A DNA stretch of 16,214 nucleotides from Dysgonomonas sp. UBA7710 (GCF_002482385.1 NZ_DLFW01000005.1:1-16214), one strand, 5' to 3'; numbered from the stretch's first letter, positions 7,700 through 16,016 are shown. The notes: generated by a model not told the origin, from the sequence alone. Made by a program: numbers and translations.

Positions 7700-8509
7700 T
7701 TACTTCGGCAGGTTGAAAGCGACTTTCAACGCTTCCATATCCTTCATGGACGTACCTTCCGGCTCAAATCCCATCGATTTGGCTGTCAGGTAAATCTGCG
7801 CGGATTTGGATAAGGTATCCACCATATCGAAAGCTTCCATTATGTTTTCACTGACAGAGCAGACTCCGTGCTTTTCCCACATCACCACATCGTAGTCTTT
7901 CAGCATTTCCACCGTGGCATCTGCCAGCTCCATCGAGCTTGGCATTTTGTACGGGATGATACCCAGGCCTTTCGGACAGAACGCCCGTGTTTCGGGAATC
8001 ATACTCCAAAGCAGGTATGTAAGCTTGTCTTTTTCGAGGAAAGCAGGGTTATGAGTCATTGCTATCAGGTCGATAGGATGCGTGTGTAACGCCGCTTTAT
8101 AACCTGAGCCTATTCCTATCTGGTAATTGTGCATCGATAAATGTGACGGAAGCTCAGAGGTCGGCTTCACCGGATTATCCGCTATTATCACATAGCTTGC
8201 GCAATCGTCAAGAATCCGTATAACGGATGCATTTTCCATCGGCCAGCGAGCAAGGTCGCGCATGCGCCTGTTTGTACCTTTGCAGAAGAAATAGCAGCCT
8301 TTGAGATGCGGAAGGGGTTTTCCTATCTGCATCACTTCGCTTATGGACTTCATATTCCGTATTTCATCGTCTACCACATCGGTAATATTGATCGTGATAT
8401 TTCCACCGTTACGTTCAGCCCATCCTTTTTGCCACAGGTAGCCGGCTACTTCGGCAACTTCATTTACCCGTTTGGCGAGTTCGGGACGATTTTCTAATAT
8501 TGATTTCAT
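7700..8509 (-). CDS. rhaD: Rhamnulose-1-phosphate aldolase
   Basis: 269-residue class II aldolase that splits L-rhamnulose 1-phosphate into dihydroxyacetone phosphate and L-lactaldehyde in the cytoplasm. Length fits the family (about 270). The phosphate-binding NGGN lies at 34-37. The zinc ligands His142 and His144 (ALHTHP) and His214 (WEKHGV), and the catalytic Glu119 (TSELPSH), match the pattern known for Escherichia coli RhaD (His141, His143, His212, Glu117). It is the last gene of the rhamnose operon, 33 bp after the GH106 gene. A duplicated TTACAGAAAT lies just upstream of its start. In Bacteroides the enzyme is sometimes called RhaA. Confidence 0.95.
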   Translation of the reverse strand: MKSILENRPELAKRVNEVAEVAGYLWQKGWAERNGGNITINITDVVDDEIRNMKSISEVMQIGKPLPHLKGCYFFCKGTNRRMRDLARWPMENASVIRILDDCASYVIIADNPVKPTSELPSHLSMHNYQIGIGSGYKAALHTHPIDLIAMTHNPAFLEKDKLTYLLWSMIPETRAFCPKGLGIIPYKMPSSMELADATVEMLKDYDVVMWEKHGVCSVSENIMEAFDMVDTLSKSAQIYLTAKSMGFEPEGTSMKDMEALKVAFNLPK

Positions 8510-8534
8510 TTCTGTAATATTATAATTTCTGTAA
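8507..8534 (-). repeat. Short direct duplication before rhaD
   Basis: On the minus strand ATTACAGAAAT occurs twice with a 16-bp period, and the second copy runs into the rhaD ATG. The unit probably includes the weak translation-initiation region of rhaD, so the copy next to GH106 may be a local duplication of it. Confidence 0.5.
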
Positions 8535-8542
8535 TTATCTTT

Positions 8543-11500
8543 TCAATAACTGATAGTATAGACAGATACGGGACCCAGCAAACCGGATGATTGTAATCCA
8601 CTGTCTTTATTATACGGATTGACAGGGCACCAGGTCTGACGCTGATCTTCCGGAAGCATACTGTCCCCGGTCAGACGGTTTACCCAGTTATTGACAACTG
8701 ATATTTCTATACTATTTTCTCCTTCGTTTATATAATTGCTGATTTCTACCCGCCACGGCGCTGTCCATACTCCACCTGCATACTTGCCGTTTACGGAGAC
8801 TTTAGCAATTACCATTGTTTTACCTAAATCGAGATAATAGGATTTGTCTTTTGAAATGTTTGCCAATGTCACATTATTCTTATAGACGGCTGTTCCCGAG
8901 TAATATTTTATACTGTCATTATCTGATAGCGTCCAATCCTGGAGCGTATTCATTGTCACAGGTTTTACTGGGCCTCTCATTTTTGAGTCGAAAGTAACAG
9001 TCCACGGGGAAACAACAGGCTGTACGGGTTCCGGCGCCGGATAATTTATATTCACGTCTCCTCCCGGTGATTCCTTCGAAGGTTCACGGAATATAATGAA
9101 AGCGCTTTCGGTAGGTTCCAGTTTAAGGGGTAATATGGTCTTGCCGTCTTTTACTGTATATGCTTTCAGTTTCCGGACAGTAGCCGTCAAAGGGTCCCAC
9201 AATTCCGGTATTTTTCCTTCTATCCGGAATTCAGGATTTATGGAGATTGTTTGTCCCGACTGATTTGATAGAAAGTACATATCCCCGTCCTTTTGTGTAC
9301 GATGGATAAACAGTACAGGATCGTCCAGACCGGTTTTAAAATCCGGAATTATTTTCAGCATATCAAATAACTCCTGCATCTCCATACCGGAGGCGATCAT
9401 ACCTTTTCCTGTTTTTGCATATCTGGTATTTATTCCATCTACACCTTTCCATAGAGAAGCAGCAAGCTGTTTCACTTCATTGTCCGCCGCAGGATAATTC
9501 TCGTAGCTTGGAGATCGTGTTGGTGCAGGACCTAAAACTACTGCACCGTCATTCACCAGTTGGGATATTCTCTTTAAGAGTTCAGGTCGCATAGTTTCCT
9601 GCCGGGGCAAAACGAGCACTTTATATTTCATCCCGTCCGGTAATACGATATAGCCGTCTTTTACCTTAGCCCGTGTCATTAAAACTTCCGCGTTTATATA
9701 ATCGAAAGAATAACCTTTCGGCAAGGCAGGATCACAGACTCCGGTCATTTTAGGGGCGTCTTCACCTATAAAATAAGCCACATCGGCGACATAAGTGCCC
9801 TGCTGTAACATATAATTACACCGTTTCAGGTACCGGAGAAATATATCCATATCATAGAACCATGTATTCTTACGGTTAAATTCATTTCCAAACCATGCGT
9901 TCATACCCGGGTTTTTATCCTCGTAAGGCTGATGAACATACACATGCAACAGTGTACTATTTATACCTTCTGTAAAAAAACGGTCGCCACGCTGTTTCAG
10001 CAATTCCGGATAACGGGCAAAATGGGCGCCTCCCGCAGTAAAGGATTCCGCGAAGATTTTCTTTTTGCCATAAATATGTCCACAGGAAGAAGCCGCCTTG
10101 TTTTCTATATCGCCAAGGGTGCCTTCGCTCCAGAATTCGCCTCCTATCTCGTCCGACTGGCCGCCATACTGCAAAAATTCACCGGGAAATCCCCAATGAC
10201 CATAATTTTCGAGCCATGTTTTTAAGCCATGTTTGCTACCTGCTTCACGGAATCCTCCCACAAAGTCATAGGCTACTTTATCTGCCACAAGCCGTCTTAA
10301 ATCCCACAGGAAACGATCTGTGATGTCGCGGCTGCCGACTACATAGCCGCTGAATGCAGGAATAAAAGGAACGGGATCATAATTATATCTCTTTTTGAAG
10401 TCTTCAATAAAACCGTCGGTCCAGTTCTGCCCTCCTACTTCATAGCTATCCTGCACTATAACTTTCCAGGTCTTCCTGTCTTCGGCAGGAATGCGGCGTA
10501 TTATCTCACCCATGAATGCGTCGAAATGAGCCGCAACATGCTTTTTACTCATTTTGTCAATTTCCAGGCCTTCACCTTCAGCCGATGCAGGGGAATTGCG
10601 TGTGCCCGTCGGAACCATTCCCGAACGGATGATCTTCCAGTCTCCTTCCGGGACTTTCCACTCCAGATTACCATCTTTATCCATATACCGGGTAATATCA
10701 ATGATTTTGGCCGGATCGACAAGAGACGATTTGTTGCCGGTTTCGGGTTGTTTATCCCACATATATTCATGCCAGTACGGAAGCGGGCTTTGGAACATTT
10801 TACCTAACGTTTTTTCTACATAGCGTTCCTCTAATGTTTCGGCAGATAACGAAAGTTCCGCTATGCCACAGTTTTGGTTCGCGTTTGTAAATATTACCCT
10901 GAAATCTTTACTCTCTGTTTCCGGAACGGCTATTACCACCGGGCCATATGGGTTGAATCCGACCTGTACGCTTGCATTCGTGCGGTTGATATTGAATTTT
11001 CGGACTGCGTTGTATTGCCCGTTACTGTCTTTTACGAGTAATTCAATATCCGCGTTTATGGGATGCCGGGTGGGCAAAACCGATATAGACCTTAATACAT
11101 AAGGTTCCGGATTTTCAAAATCTACTGTAACGGTTCCGAACGATTCCAAATTGATCCCCGTATCAGGATTTCCGTCTGCAATATAGGATATATCTTTGAT
11201 CTGAGGCGTCGATTTTATTTTAGCAATCGTAGAGTTCAACGGCAGAAGTGATTTGTCGTAAGGAAAAGCCAAAACTTTTACATCCTGAAAATCGCCATCC
11301 GGCTTTTCCAGTTTTGTGCTTAATGCAAGCGGGCCTGTAACGGACAGTTCCGATACGGCAAGATAGCGCATCGACTGACCGGGTGTTACCCAAGGGCCTC
11401 CCGACTGGCTCCAGCCCGGGCCATTGAATATTCCTATTTCTATATCTAATTCTGTAGCCTTTTTCAGAGCAGTGTGCATTATATCCCACCACTCGTCGGA

Positions 11501-11809
11501 GAGCAGTTTTACATTCCCGTAGGGAATATCATTAGGACCTAATCCTATATTTCCAATAAAAGCTCTGTTGATGCCGACCTTCTTCATGGCTTCAAGATCT
11601 TTTATAACACCCTCTTTTGAGATGTTGTCCGATATCCAGTACCAATATACAGAGGTTTGTACCTCCCCGGGTATATCTTTAAAGTTTTTTTCTATTTCTG
11701 AAAAACTTACAACGGAATTTTCTTCATTTTCAGAAGACAAGCAGCTTGTCAGAAAGAAACATATTAAAAATGCTCCGGCAATTAAATATAAAAACTTTAT
11801 AATTTTCAT
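8543..11809 (-). CDS. Alpha-L-rhamnosidase, glycoside hydrolase family 106, lipoprotein
   Basis: 1088 residues. Hydrophobic leader and lipobox LTSC place the mature N-terminus at Cys23, so the enzyme is probably lipid-anchored in the periplasm or on the cell surface. The early motif NGPGWSQSGGPW (129-140) is characteristic of GH106 and its relatives. The central catalytic region carries Glu457 (DSYEVGGQNW) and Glu588 (FAESFTAGG); their position and spacing agree with the catalytic glutamates described for Bacteroides thetaiotaomicron BT0986. Other conserved-looking blocks are YVHQPYE (624-630) and VLPRQETM (733-740). A C-terminal jelly-roll of the GH2 sugar-binding type spans about 955-1075 (VSVNGKYAGGVWTAPW). 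It should release terminal alpha-L-rhamnose from oligosaccharides or glycosides. It sits inside the catabolic operon, 21 bp after rhaT and 33 bp before rhaD. Exact linkage specificity is unknown. Confidence 0.92.
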   Translation of the reverse strand: MKIIKFLYLIAGAFLICFFLTSCLSSENEENSVVSFSEIEKNFKDIPGEVQTSVYWYWISDNISKEGVIKDLEAMKKVGINRAFIGNIGLGPNDIPYGNVKLLSDEWWDIMHTALKKATELDIEIGIFNGPGWSQSGGPWVTPGQSMRYLAVSELSVTGPLALSTKLEKPDGDFQDVKVLAFPYDKSLLPLNSTIAKIKSTPQIKDISYIADGNPDTGINLESFGTVTVDFENPEPYVLRSISVLPTRHPINADIELLVKDSNGQYNAVRKFNINRTNASVQVGFNPYGPVVIAVPETESKDFRVIFTNANQNCGIAELSLSAETLEERYVEKTLGKMFQSPLPYWHEYMWDKQPETGNKSSLVDPAKIIDITRYMDKDGNLEWKVPEGDWKIIRSGMVPTGTRNSPASAEGEGLEIDKMSKKHVAAHFDAFMGEIIRRIPAEDRKTWKVIVQDSYEVGGQNWTDGFIEDFKKRYNYDPVPFIPAFSGYVVGSRDITDRFLWDLRRLVADKVAYDFVGGFREAGSKHGLKTWLENYGHWGFPGEFLQYGGQSDEIGGEFWSEGTLGDIENKAASSCGHIYGKKKIFAESFTAGGAHFARYPELLKQRGDRFFTEGINSTLLHVYVHQPYEDKNPGMNAWFGNEFNRKNTWFYDMDIFLRYLKRCNYMLQQGTYVADVAYFIGEDAPKMTGVCDPALPKGYSFDYINAEVLMTRAKVKDGYIVLPDGMKYKVLVLPRQETMRPELLKRISQLVNDGAVVLGPAPTRSPSYENYPAADNEVKQLAASLWKGVDGINTRYAKTGKGMIASGMEMQELFDMLKIIPDFKTGLDDPVLFIHRTQKDGDMYFLSNQSGQTISINPEFRIEGKIPELWDPLTATVRKLKAYTVKDGKTILPLKLEPTESAFIIFREPSKESPGGDVNINYPAPEPVQPVVSPWTVTFDSKMRGPVKPVTMNTLQDWTLSDNDSIKYYSGTAVYKNNVTLANISKDKSYYLDLGKTMVIAKVSVNGKYAGGVWTAPWRVEISNYINEGENSIEISVVNNWVNRLTGDSMLPEDQRQTWCPVNPYNKDSGLQSSGLLGPVSVYTISY

Positions 11810-11830
11810 ACCTGTGATCTTTGATGCTGT

Positions 11831-12865
11831 TTATTTCAATATCTGAGGTAAAATTATAGAAATTATCAAGACAAGCAACCCTATAACCAGTATAGTGATC
11901 GTCTTCTGTCCCGAACCTTTCCATTCTTTCAGTATAATACCCCACAGGTTACTGAACAGTACGTTCAGCGACATCAGGATACTCCACGAGAATGCCATCA
12001 TTACACTACCCGGCTCAAAGAAGCTCTGACCGATACCCAATCCGAAAAACTGAGAATACCAAAGCAATCCGGCCAAGGCGCAGAACATAAGGTTATTTAT
12101 CCAGTTCGCACCTGTGATGGACGTGTAATCCTTAAACGATTTATTCTTATAATTCTGATAAAGGCAATAGACCGCATTTGTGATGAAACCGCCCGTGGTA
12201 ACAAGTAATATAACCGGGTTAAGAGCCAGCAGGCTGCTTGCTCCGGCTTCCAGCAATTGAGCCTTGATCGGTGCCCCGGCTTCCAGCCCGAGGTTGAAGC
12301 AGGCACTCATTACTCCTGCGAGAAGCGCAATAAGGATACCTTTTTTTAATGCAAAATCTTTTACCGCCTTTTTCTTTTCCTCCTCCGACATATTGCGCGA
12401 TTTCAATGCTCCGGCATATCCGATTATCGCAATGCCGGCAATGGCTATCGATACTCCGATAAGGAGAATAAGCCCGTTGCCTTCAAAAAGGTTCTCTCCT
12501 TTCAGCAGAGCCGGAATCAATGTCCCGAAGGCCGAGCAGGTGCCCAGTGCCAGCGATTGCCCCAAAGCAATACCCAGATAACGCATACTAAGGCCGAACG
12601 TAAGTCCCCCTATTCCCCAGAGAATGCCATATCCTATTGGTTTCAGTATGGCGTCCCCTCCGGAAAACAATAGTTCGGTAAGCGAGAAACCGGAGGGAAC
12701 AGCCAATAATGCTCCTATTAAAGGAAAAATCAACCAAGCAAAAATTCCTTGTATAAGCCAAAAGCATTCCCACGACCAATTTTTTACTTTATTGATCGGT
12801 ACATAGGAACTGGACTGCCCGAGGCTTCCTATTGCAATTATTATTAATCCTATGATTGTATTCAT
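11831..12865 (-). CDS. rhaT: L-rhamnose:proton symporter
   Basis: 344-residue inner-membrane transporter with about ten hydrophobic helices and very few charged residues outside one loop (KSRNMSEEEKKKAVKDFALKK, split here at about 153-173 as a cytoplasmic loop). The N-terminus (GLIIIAIGSLGQSSSYVPINKVKNWSWE, read as two pieces around residue 20), the YGILWGIGGLTFG stretch and GLSMRYLGIALG are typical of RhaT. Length equals that of Escherichia coli RhaT (344). It imports free L-rhamnose with protons. It lies between rhaI and the GH106 gene, consistent with import of the sugar that the enzyme releases. The gap upstream (119 bp) contains two opposed G-rich repeats that may separate its expression from that of rhaI. 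Confidence 0.95.
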   Translation of the reverse strand: MNTIIGLIIIAIGSLGQSSSYVPINKVKNWSWECFWLIQGIFAWLIFPLIGALLAVPSGFSLTELLFSGGDAILKPIGYGILWGIGGLTFGLSMRYLGIALGQSLALGTCSAFGTLIPALLKGENLFEGNGLILLIGVSIAIAGIAIIGYAGALKSRNMSEEEKKKAVKDFALKKGILIALLAGVMSACFNLGLEAGAPIKAQLLEAGASSLLALNPVILLVTTGGFITNAVYCLYQNYKNKSFKDYTSITGANWINNLMFCALAGLLWYSQFFGLGIGQSFFEPGSVMMAFSWSILMSLNVLFSNLWGIILKEWKGSGQKTITILVIGLLVLIISIILPQILK

Positions 12866-12872
12866 ATATATT

Positions 12873-12913
12873 CCACCTCCCCCTTACCCCCTCCAAAAGA
12901 GGGGGGTGAGAGT
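12873..12913 (-). repeat. G-rich palindromic repeat, copy B (minus orientation)
   Basis: C-rich on the plus strand with a short CCAAAAGAGG turn; its reverse complement aligns well with copy C (12953-12983). It begins 8 bp upstream of the rhaT start codon, so it lies in the rhaT leader. With copy C it forms a long imperfect inverted pair. Confidence 0.7.
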
Positions 12914-12952
12914 ATTTGTTTTAATTAATTATTATTCATTTAAACATTCTTA

Positions 12953-12983
12953 CTCCTCCCTTTTGGGGAGGTCGGGAGGGGTG
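12953..12983 (+). repeat. G-rich palindromic repeat, copy C
   Basis: CTCCTCCCTTTTGGGGAGG followed by TCGGGAGGGG. The first part folds as a tight CTCCC/GGGGAG hairpin. It ends one base before the TAA stop codon of rhaI (12985-12987). Copies B and C face each other across about 40 AT-rich bases and can pair into one long hairpin in the operon mRNA. Confidence 0.75.
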
Positions 12984-12984
12984 T

Positions 12985-14241
12985 TTAACGTTTCGATGTT
13001 ACGTCCTTTTCATACTGCTGTATTTCGCCGATATAATCTTCGCCGACAGCAATATTGTTTTTCAGGCAGAAGTAATCCCATACGGCATTCCAAGGCAAGC
13101 CCTTAGCTTCTTCGAGCAATGCGAGACGTTCAAAGTATTGTCCGTTGGCTTCGTACTCGCGAAGTTTGGCGATCGGCTCGAGTAATCCTTGCAGGAATGC
13201 TTTCTGAGTAGAGCGGATACCGATTGCATAAGCACCGATACGATTGATAGAAGCATCGAAGAAATCCAGTCCGATATGCACTTTGTCCAGTGCATCGGCA
13301 CGTACGATTTCTTTTGCCAGGTCGATAGTCTCATCATTAAGTAATACAACATGGTCAGAATCCCAGCGGACAGCGCGGCTGACATGTAACATGATTTCAG
13401 GAGTGAAGAGAAGTAAAGATGAAATTTTGTCGGCTACACTCTCTGTCAGATGGAAGTGTCCCATATCCAGTGTAACCATTTTTTGTTTTTTAGCCCCATA
13501 GCCCAAATAGAAGTCATGTGAACCTACTGTATAACTTTCGAGAGCGATACCGAATAATTTAGACTCTATACAGTCTTTCATATTTTTATACTCTTTCGCA
13601 AATATCTGGTCTAAAGAGTTTTCCAGTAATGAACGGTACAGATAACGGTTTACAGTTACATCTTTCGATCCGTCGTGTACCCAAATATTCATAATACACG
13701 GATCGTTCTGGAATTTACCCATTTCTTCCGAAATGGCACGGCAACGTTTAGTATGCTCGATCCAGAAATCGCGGATAGATTTGTCGGGATTGGCCAGAGT
13801 GAGGTCGCCACTCTTGGGATGTCCGAATGATGTGGAGTTGAAGTCCAGTTTCAGGTCTTTCTCTTTCGCCCATTGCATCCAGCTTGTAAAATGAGAAGGC
13901 TCAACTTCGTCACGGTCTACGACCTTCCCTCCGAAATCGCCATATATTTCGTGCAGGTTGAGACGGTGTTTGCCGCCTACCAGTGTCTGCACCTTTTCAA
14001 TATCGGCACGCAGTTCGTCAATGTTGCGGGCTTTCCCCGGATAGTTTCCCGTAGCCTGAATCCCACCACCACCGAGATTGCCCAGGTTTTCAAATCCTGT
14101 GACATCATCCGCCTGCCAGCAGTGGATGGATATTTGTATCTTTTGCAGTTTTTCGAGTGTGGCGTCTACATCTACTCCGATTGCCGCATAACGTTCTTTT
14201 GCTATTTCGTACGATTTTTGTACCAGTTCATTTTTTTTCAT
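12985..14241 (-). CDS. rhaI: L-rhamnose isomerase
   Basis: 418-residue cytoplasmic isomerase converting L-rhamnose to L-rhamnulose; Escherichia coli RhaA has 419. Predicted metal ligands, numbered from the start chosen here, are Glu235 (ALESY), Asp259 and His262 (LDMGHFH), His286, Asp294 and Asp296 (HVSRAVRWDSD), and Asp327 (GLDFFD). These align with the structural and catalytic metal sites of the Escherichia coli enzyme. The open frame continues upstream to 14280, but the 13 extra residues (MKHEILKFLNNII) are encoded by an AT-rich octamer repeat and are foreign to the family, so I place the start at MKKNELVQ (14241). It is the second gene of the operon. Bacteroides literature uses rhaI, enterobacterial rhaA. 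Confidence 0.95.
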   Translation of the reverse strand: MKKNELVQKSYEIAKERYAAIGVDVDATLEKLQKIQISIHCWQADDVTGFENLGNLGGGGIQATGNYPGKARNIDELRADIEKVQTLVGGKHRLNLHEIYGDFGGKVVDRDEVEPSHFTSWMQWAKEKDLKLDFNSTSFGHPKSGDLTLANPDKSIRDFWIEHTKRCRAISEEMGKFQNDPCIMNIWVHDGSKDVTVNRYLYRSLLENSLDQIFAKEYKNMKDCIESKLFGIALESYTVGSHDFYLGYGAKKQKMVTLDMGHFHLTESVADKISSLLLFTPEIMLHVSRAVRWDSDHVVLLNDETIDLAKEIVRADALDKVHIGLDFFDASINRIGAYAIGIRSTQKAFLQGLLEPIAKLREYEANGQYFERLALLEEAKGLPWNAVWDYFCLKNNIAVGEDYIGEIQQYEKDVTSKR

Positions 14242-14252
14242 GATTATATTAT

Positions 14253-14291
14253 TTAAAAATTTCAAAATTTCATGTTTCAAGATTTCAAGAT
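14253..14291. repeat. Octamer-like tandem reiteration in the rhaB-rhaI gap
   Basis: On the plus strand the units read TTAAAAAT, TTCAAAAT, TTCATGT, TTCAAGAT, TTCAAGAT: a degenerate period of 8 (once 7). It lies just upstream of the true rhaI start and accounts for the false N-terminal extension of that open frame. Confidence 0.65.
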
Positions 14292-14309
14292 TCTTCGAGG
14301 CTTTGCCAA

Positions 14310-14337
14310 AGTCCTCCTCCGGGGGATTCAGGGGGCC
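14310..14337 (+). repeat. G-rich palindromic repeat, copy D, overlapping the rhaB stop codon
   Basis: A C-rich arm (CCTCCTCC) is followed by GGGGG, ATTCA, GGGGG. The TCA on this strand at 14328-14330 is the TGA stop of rhaB, so the repeat supplies the stop and the last residues (Leu-Ala-Pro region) of the kinase. Confidence 0.75.
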
Positions 14338-15806
14338 AGGATGGTGAGGAAGTATTGATATTTGTCATCCCACTGTCCGGTATCATGCGGATAGAAGGTT
14401 TCGGGGCTCACACTGCTGCGGATAACGTCCCTTATCTCCTGTAAAGAACCGACCAGCCCAAGTCCTTTTGCCTGCATCATTATATTTCCTATTGCCGTGG
14501 CTTCCCCGGGACCTGCTACTACGGGCATACCGATTGCATTGGCTGTCATCTGGTTCAGCAATTTGTTTTGCGAACCGCCGCCAATCACATGCAGTTTCTC
14601 TATTGGGAAAGGCGCTACCTTTTGCAGGCAACCCAATACATATTTATATTTAAGGGCCAGACTGTCGAAGATGCAACGGATAAATTCCGCGTCGCTTTGG
14701 GGTGATTTCTGGTTCGTTTTCTTACAGAAGTCAACTATTGCCTTTGTCATACACTCGGGATTGGCAAATGACGGATGGTCAGGGTCTACCAATGATTGAA
14801 AACCATTTACAGAACCGGATAGGGCTACAATTTCAGGATAAGTGTATTGCTTGCCGGCTATCTCCCATTCTTTACGGCATTGCTCCAGAAGCCACATGCC
14901 GGTAATATTTTTGAGAAAACGTACTGTGCCGTCTACACCTCCTTCGTTGGTGAAGTTCATCGCGAACGAATCTCCGGTCACGATAGGGTCATTGACTTCG
15001 ATACCCATCAGCGACCATGTGCCTGAACTCAGGTATGCGAAATTTTCATTTTCGGCAGGTACGGATACTACGGCCGAGCCCGTATCGTGTCCCGCAATGG
15101 CAATGACAGGCGCATTGGTTATTCCGCATTCGTTCGCTAAAATACTGTTCAGATTACCGATTATCTGTCCCGGCATAACAACCGGAGGAATAATAGAAGG
15201 ACTGAGGTCTATTGCTTCCAGTAATTTATTTTCAATCTTTTTCGTCGTAGGGTTTAACAGCTGTGCAGTGGATGCAATGGTGTACTCACATACTTTTTTC
15301 CCTGTGAGCAGATAGGATAACGCATCGGGCATAAATAATATTTCCTTGGCAGCTTTTAGCGCGGATGAGCCTTCTCTTTTAGCAGCATATAACTGGAACA
15401 GGCTATTGAAATTCATTATTTGAATGCCTGTCAGTTCATATACTTCCTTGCGGGGTATGATTTTGAAATACTCGTCGGGTATGCCTACCGTATAAGGATC
15501 ACGGTATGAACGTGCTGTGCCTAGAACGGAACCGTCTTCGCCCAGATATACGAAGTCTACACCCCATGTGTCGATACCTATAGCATCTATTTTTATATTT
15601 TGGGACGAGGCGGCGCGCATGCCATCCTTCAATGCTTCATACAGGGCAAATACATCCCAGTAATATTTATCATGGATGTGTATTATCTTGTTCGGAAAGC
15701 GCGTAAGTTCTTTTAGTTCTACTTTGCCGTTACATAATGTGCCGATAATACTGCGTCCGCTGGTGGCGCCAATATCGAATGCGAGAAAATTGTACGTGTT
15801 GCTCAT
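14328..15806 (-). CDS. rhaB: Rhamnulokinase
   Basis: 492-residue FGGY-family sugar kinase that phosphorylates L-rhamnulose at C1 with ATP in the cytoplasm. Domain I starts with the nucleotide-binding FDIGATSGRS (10-19). DTWGVDF (79-85) and MPDALSYLLTG (159-169) follow, then GHDTGSA (239-245) with Asp241 as likely catalytic base, and AYLSSGTWSLMG (257-268). Domain II has the adenine-binding IGGGSQNKLLNQM motif. Length matches Escherichia coli RhaB (489). It is the first gene of the operon; a candidate promoter lies about 25 bp upstream. The extreme C-terminus (LAP and the TGA stop) is encoded by a G-rich intergenic repeat. Bacteroides literature calls it rhaK. Confidence 0.95.
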   Translation of the reverse strand: MSNTYNFLAFDIGATSGRSIIGTLCNGKVELKELTRFPNKIIHIHDKYYWDVFALYEALKDGMRAASSQNIKIDAIGIDTWGVDFVYLGEDGSVLGTARSYRDPYTVGIPDEYFKIIPRKEVYELTGIQIMNFNSLFQLYAAKREGSSALKAAKEILFMPDALSYLLTGKKVCEYTIASTAQLLNPTTKKIENKLLEAIDLSPSIIPPVVMPGQIIGNLNSILANECGITNAPVIAIAGHDTGSAVVSVPAENENFAYLSSGTWSLMGIEVNDPIVTGDSFAMNFTNEGGVDGTVRFLKNITGMWLLEQCRKEWEIAGKQYTYPEIVALSGSVNGFQSLVDPDHPSFANPECMTKAIVDFCKKTNQKSPQSDAEFIRCIFDSLALKYKYVLGCLQKVAPFPIEKLHVIGGGSQNKLLNQMTANAIGMPVVAGPGEATAIGNIMMQAKGLGLVGSLQEIRDVIRSSVSPETFYPHDTGQWDDKYQYFLTILAP

Positions 15807-15830
15807 GATTTCAGATTAATTTTCATGATA

Positions 15831-15838
15831 CAAATTTA
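15831..15838 (-). promoter_or_regulatory. Candidate -7 box of the rhaB operon promoter
   Basis: The minus strand reads TAAATTTG, a perfect match to the Bacteroidota TAnnTTTG consensus, 25 bp upstream of the rhaB ATG. A TTTG occurs further upstream (15865-15868) but 26 bases away rather than the usual 19 or so. That poor spacing suggests either an activator-dependent promoter or a chance match. Confidence 0.4.
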
Positions 15839-15980
15839 AGTTTTAACTAATCCTGTGAATTGCACAAAATGATATACAACCTTGAAAAAATGATAAATTT
15901 TATTTTCAGGGACAGATATATTCTGTTGGCATTTTCTTATTACTTTATCTATATTATAGTTGATCGTTCTTTGAAGTGTT

Positions 15981-16016
15981 GGATTTAGGATTTAAAAATT
16001 TAATGTTTAAGGATTC
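15981..16016. repeat. Degenerate heptamer tract beside the right terminal repeat
   Basis: Units read GGATTTA, GGATTTA, AAAATTTA, ATGTTTA, AGGATTC: period 7 with one 8-base unit. It lies on the inner side of the right terminal inverted repeat, in non-coding DNA, and resembles in style the reiterations inside the repeat itself. Confidence 0.55.

Noticed and set aside
14842..15315. Plus-strand open frame of 157 codons opposite rhaB
   Set aside because: Fully antisense to conserved rhamnulokinase motifs; composition is that of a shadow frame.
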